Under the pieces are notes generated by a model. That model saw nothing but the letters and a program-made list of their open reading frames with translations, had not been told where the DNA came from and ran no database searches. Shown here piece after piece: positions 12,311 to 13,899 of a DNA stretch of 13,899 nt (position 1 is its first letter; each line of letters starts with the position of its first letter). Source of the DNA: DASQWC01 sp035640475 (GTDB lineage: Bacteria > Actinomycetota > JAICYB01); the NCBI GenBank assembly GCA_035640475.1, contig DASQWC010000024.1, positions 1 through 13,899 on the forward strand, given 5' to 3'. The position numbers were made by a program, and so were the translations under genes.

Positions 12311-12631
12311 ATGGCCGACATCGCGCAGCTGACGACGGACACCTTCGAAGACTCGGTAGCCGGAGAGCTCCCGGTTCTCGTTGATTTCTGGGCCGAATGG
12401 TGTGCACCGTGCCGCGCGGTCGCGCCGATCCTCGCCGAGATCGCCGACGAGAAATCGGCGAAGCTTCGCGTCGTGAAGCTGAACGTCGACGACAACCCCG
12501 ACGTCGCCAAGCGGCTCGGCATCCTCAGCATTCCTACCTTGATCTTGTTCTCCAACGGTCAAGAAAAGGCACGGATCGTCGGCGCACGCGCGAAAGAGCA
12601 GCTCCTCCGGGATATCGAACCCCACCTGTAG
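12311..12631 (+). CDS. trxA: Thioredoxin
   Basis: 106 aa cytoplasmic thioredoxin, reduced by TrxB and used to reduce disulfides in ribonucleotide reductase, peroxiredoxins and other clients. The fold is complete: VLVDFWAEWCAPC with redox cysteines C31 and C34, KLNVDDNPDVAKRLGI, and the cis-proline motif SIPTL (P75). The active site reads WCAPC rather than the usual WCGPC, a conservative change known in some thioredoxins that may shift the redox potential slightly. ATG 12311 is chosen because GGAGG at 12300-12304 sits 6 bases upstream; a TTG at 12305 would add two residues and crowd that site. It is preceded by the duplicated hairpin leader and followed 13 bases later by the cwlM-like gene. 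Confidence 0.96.
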   Translation: MADIAQLTTDTFEDSVAGELPVLVDFWAEWCAPCRAVAPILAEIADEKSAKLRVVKLNVDDNPDVAKRLGILSIPTLILFSNGQEKARIVGARAKEQLLRDIEPHL

Positions 12632-12644
12632 GACGAACAACGGT

Positions 12645-13703
12645 ATGGCACCGGCCCCACACGGCCCGTCCCTTTCCATCGGCGACCACGGCAGCGCCGT
12701 ACTCGACGTCCAGGCGCGGTTGGTCGCGCTCGGCTACCCGATCGCACGCTCCGAACGTGGACATTTCGGCCCTCACACCGAGTCGGCAGTCAAGGTCTTC
12801 CAGATCCGGCGAGGGCTAAGCCCGGACGGCATCGTCGCGGCGCAGACGTGGCGCGAGCTCGTCGAAGCCGGCTGGACACTCGGGAGCAGAACGCTGTATC
12901 TGCGCCGCCCGCCGATGCGGGGCGACGACGTCCGTGAGCTCCAGCGGCGCCTGAACGCACTCGGCTTCGACGCCGGCAAGGATGACGGCATCTTCGAGCT
13001 CTCCACGCAGGAAGCCGTCGGCGAGTTTCAGCGCAACAGCGGCCTTCCGTCGGACGGCATCGCCGGTCACGAGACGCTCGCGGCACTCGAACGACTGCGC
13101 CGGCGCATCGGCCCCGGGTCCAAGGCCGAGGTGCGCGAACGCATTGCGCGCGAGCTCACCGTCGGCATCGAGGGACGCACGATATTCCTTGATCCCGCGC
13201 ACGGCGGTTCCGATACGGGGATCCTCACGCGACCCGGCGTGCCCGAGGCATACGTCGTGTTCCGCGTCGCAGAAGCTGCCGCGAGCGTCCTCGAAGGATC
13301 CGGAGGGTTCCCCGTGCTCGCACGGCCGTTCCAGCACGGTCCGACCGAAGAGCAGCGCTGCGAGGTGGCCAACGGGGCGCAAGCCGACCTCGCGGTATCG
13401 TTCCACCTCGCGTGCCGGCCGGAGCCGGGCCCGACCGTCGCGTTCTGGTCGGTCGAGCGAACACATTCGACCTCGGGTCGTGAGCTTGCCGAGGCGATCG
13501 GCGAAGCATTGCGGCCGCGGCTCGGGCGTACGCAGATTCTCGGCCGCAACCTGCCGTTCCTCCGTCAGACGCAAATGCCGGCGGTGACCGTCGATCTGTC
13601 GTGCGAAGGCAACGAGGCGCTCCTCGCTGAGGACCCGTACCTCAACGGTCTCGGAATCGCCGTCGCGCACGGGATCGAGAACTACTTCACCTCGAACACC
13701 TAG
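12645..13703 (+). CDS. cwlM: CwlM-like cytoplasmic amidase-fold protein (two PG-binding domains + Amidase_3)
   Basis: 352 aa. Two peptidoglycan-binding type 1 repeats (about 12-75 and 90-150: GSAVLDVQARLVALGY...DGIV and GDDVRELQRRLNALGF...DGIAG) precede an N-acetylmuramoyl-L-alanine amidase type 3 domain (about 177-348). The zinc-site residues H186 (DPAHGGSDTG), probably E201, and H254 (VSFHLAC) remain. The catalytic glutamate expected in PAVTVE is aspartate D317 (PAVTVDLSCEGN). No signal peptide or membrane helix exists, so it should stay in the cytoplasm. The gene position and lack of export match mycobacterial CwlM (Rv3915), reported to act as a phosphorylated activator of MurA rather than as a hydrolase. 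AGGA 12630-12633 lies 11 bases before the ATG. Whether it retains amidase activity cannot be read from sequence. Confidence 0.9.
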   Translation: MAPAPHGPSLSIGDHGSAVLDVQARLVALGYPIARSERGHFGPHTESAVKVFQIRRGLSPDGIVAAQTWRELVEAGWTLGSRTLYLRRPPMRGDDVRELQRRLNALGFDAGKDDGIFELSTQEAVGEFQRNSGLPSDGIAGHETLAALERLRRRIGPGSKAEVRERIARELTVGIEGRTIFLDPAHGGSDTGILTRPGVPEAYVVFRVAEAAASVLEGSGGFPVLARPFQHGPTEEQRCEVANGAQADLAVSFHLACRPEPGPTVAFWSVERTHSTSGRELAEAIGEALRPRLGRTQILGRNLPFLRQTQMPAVTVDLSCEGNEALLAEDPYLNGLGIAVAHGIENYFTSNT

Positions 13704-13729
13704 TCCTCGCCGGACGCCCCCACGTCCCG

Positions 13730-13735
13730 CACAAT
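13730..13735 (+). promoter_or_regulatory. Possible -10 element of the aminotransferase gene
   Basis: CACAAT lies 6 bases before ATG 13742, in the 38-base gap after the cwlM-like gene. It lacks the usual first T. GGATGG directly before the ATG is a poor Shine-Dalgarno. Read-through from cwlM is equally possible. Confidence 0.25.
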
Positions 13736-13741
13736 GGATGG

Positions 13742-13899
13742 ATGTCCAACCTGTTCGACCCCTATAGCGACCGCTACGCGCTGCGCGCTGCGGGAATGAC
13801 GGGTTCGGAGATCCGGGCCCTGTTCTCCGTGCTCGAACGCCCTGAAGTCATCTCACTCGCCGGCGGGAACACGGAGACCGAGATCATCGCCCACCGGGT
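13742..13899 (+). CDS. PLP-dependent aminotransferase, N-terminal fragment (3' end outside window)
   Basis: Only the first 52 codons are in the window. MSNLFDPYSDRYALRAAGMTGSEIRALFSVLERPEVISLAGGNTE matches the start of fold-type I aminotransferases of the 2-aminoadipate/LysN and MocR-catalytic-domain group. Their N-terminus runs 'S.IRe.l.l...pdvIsLAGG.P', with the ISLAGG strand leading to the substrate-binding loop; here the usual P of the GGxP motif is absent (GGNTE). It has no GntR-type DNA-binding domain before the aminotransferase part, so it is an enzyme rather than a MocR regulator. ATG 13742 is used; the ATGs at 13734 and 13738 are out of frame. The lysine that binds PLP lies beyond the window. 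It sits where parB/parA would soon follow in the actinobacterial order. Confidence 0.85.
   Translation, partial: MSNLFDPYSDRYALRAAGMTGSEIRALFSVLERPEVISLAGGNTETEIIAHR

Noticed and set aside
12219..12332. 37-codon upstream ORF starting at ATG 12219, running through both hairpins and overlapping the trxA start out of frame
   Set aside because: Its ATG lies inside the best -10 candidate, it has no ribosome site, and its Arg-rich sequence looks like translated repeat. Attractive as a leader peptide but unsupported.
1..13899. CRISPR array, tRNA/rRNA gene, insertion sequence or phage module
   Set aside because: No regularly spaced repeats, no tRNA-like cloverleaf and no transposase or integrase motif were recognised.

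Overview
This 13.9 kb window is GC-rich (by eye, mid-60s percent), densely packed bacterial chromosome. It carries the conserved actinobacterial neighbourhood usually found close to oriC, best known from Mycobacterium tuberculosis as pcnA - mutT4 - Rv3909 - mviN/MurJ - sigM - trxB - trxA - cwlM - parB/parA. GTG starts, 1- to 4-base stop/start overlaps and several start codons lying 6-8 bases after a -10-like hexamer also suggest Actinomycetota. Nothing seen allows a finer placement. No rRNA, tRNA, CRISPR array, phage or transposase gene was seen.

Layout. Positions 1-270 hold the 3' end of a + strand gene with a PPC-like beta-sandwich. Its stop codon overlaps that of the convergent CCA-adding enzyme. 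On the minus strand a DedA membrane protein (3435-2812) is followed after 2 bases by a histone-deacetylase-like amidohydrolase (2809-1772), then the CCA-adding enzyme (1730-267) with its own promoter-like hexamer. A 48-base divergent region (3436-3483) separates this arm from the + strand arm. There a MutT4-like NUDIX hydrolase, a TauE/SafE permease, a DUF6049-position exported protein, the lipid II flippase MurJ and a DegV protein are joined by short gaps or overlaps. A membrane-anchored pseudokinase with an extracytoplasmic discoidin-like domain follows, then thioredoxin reductase, an enolase-superfamily enzyme, thioredoxin, a CwlM-like amidase-fold protein without signal peptide, and the first 52 codons of a PLP-dependent aminotransferase.

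How the genes fit together. Much of the window concerns cell-wall precursor supply and its control. MurJ exports lipid II. The pseudokinase corresponds to the C-terminal half of mycobacterial MviN. CwlM in mycobacteria is a cytoplasmic activator of MurA. DedA proteins include carriers that return undecaprenyl phosphate. TrxB/TrxA supply cytoplasmic disulfide reduction, and the NUDIX protein probably cleans up or turns over nucleotides. Compared with the mycobacterial order, no sigM-like sigma gene is present, MviN is split into two proteins with degV between them, and an enolase-superfamily gene separates trxB from trxA.

The least explained non-coding features are a 26-base G-rich repeat present twice in opposite orientations (8556-8581, inside the 3' end of degV; 10986-11011, downstream of trxB) and a duplicated Shine-Dalgarno-containing hairpin in the trxA leader (12241-12296). 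I found no wholly new multi-gene system. The strongest candidate for new biology is the split MurJ/pseudokinase arrangement with its inserted partners.
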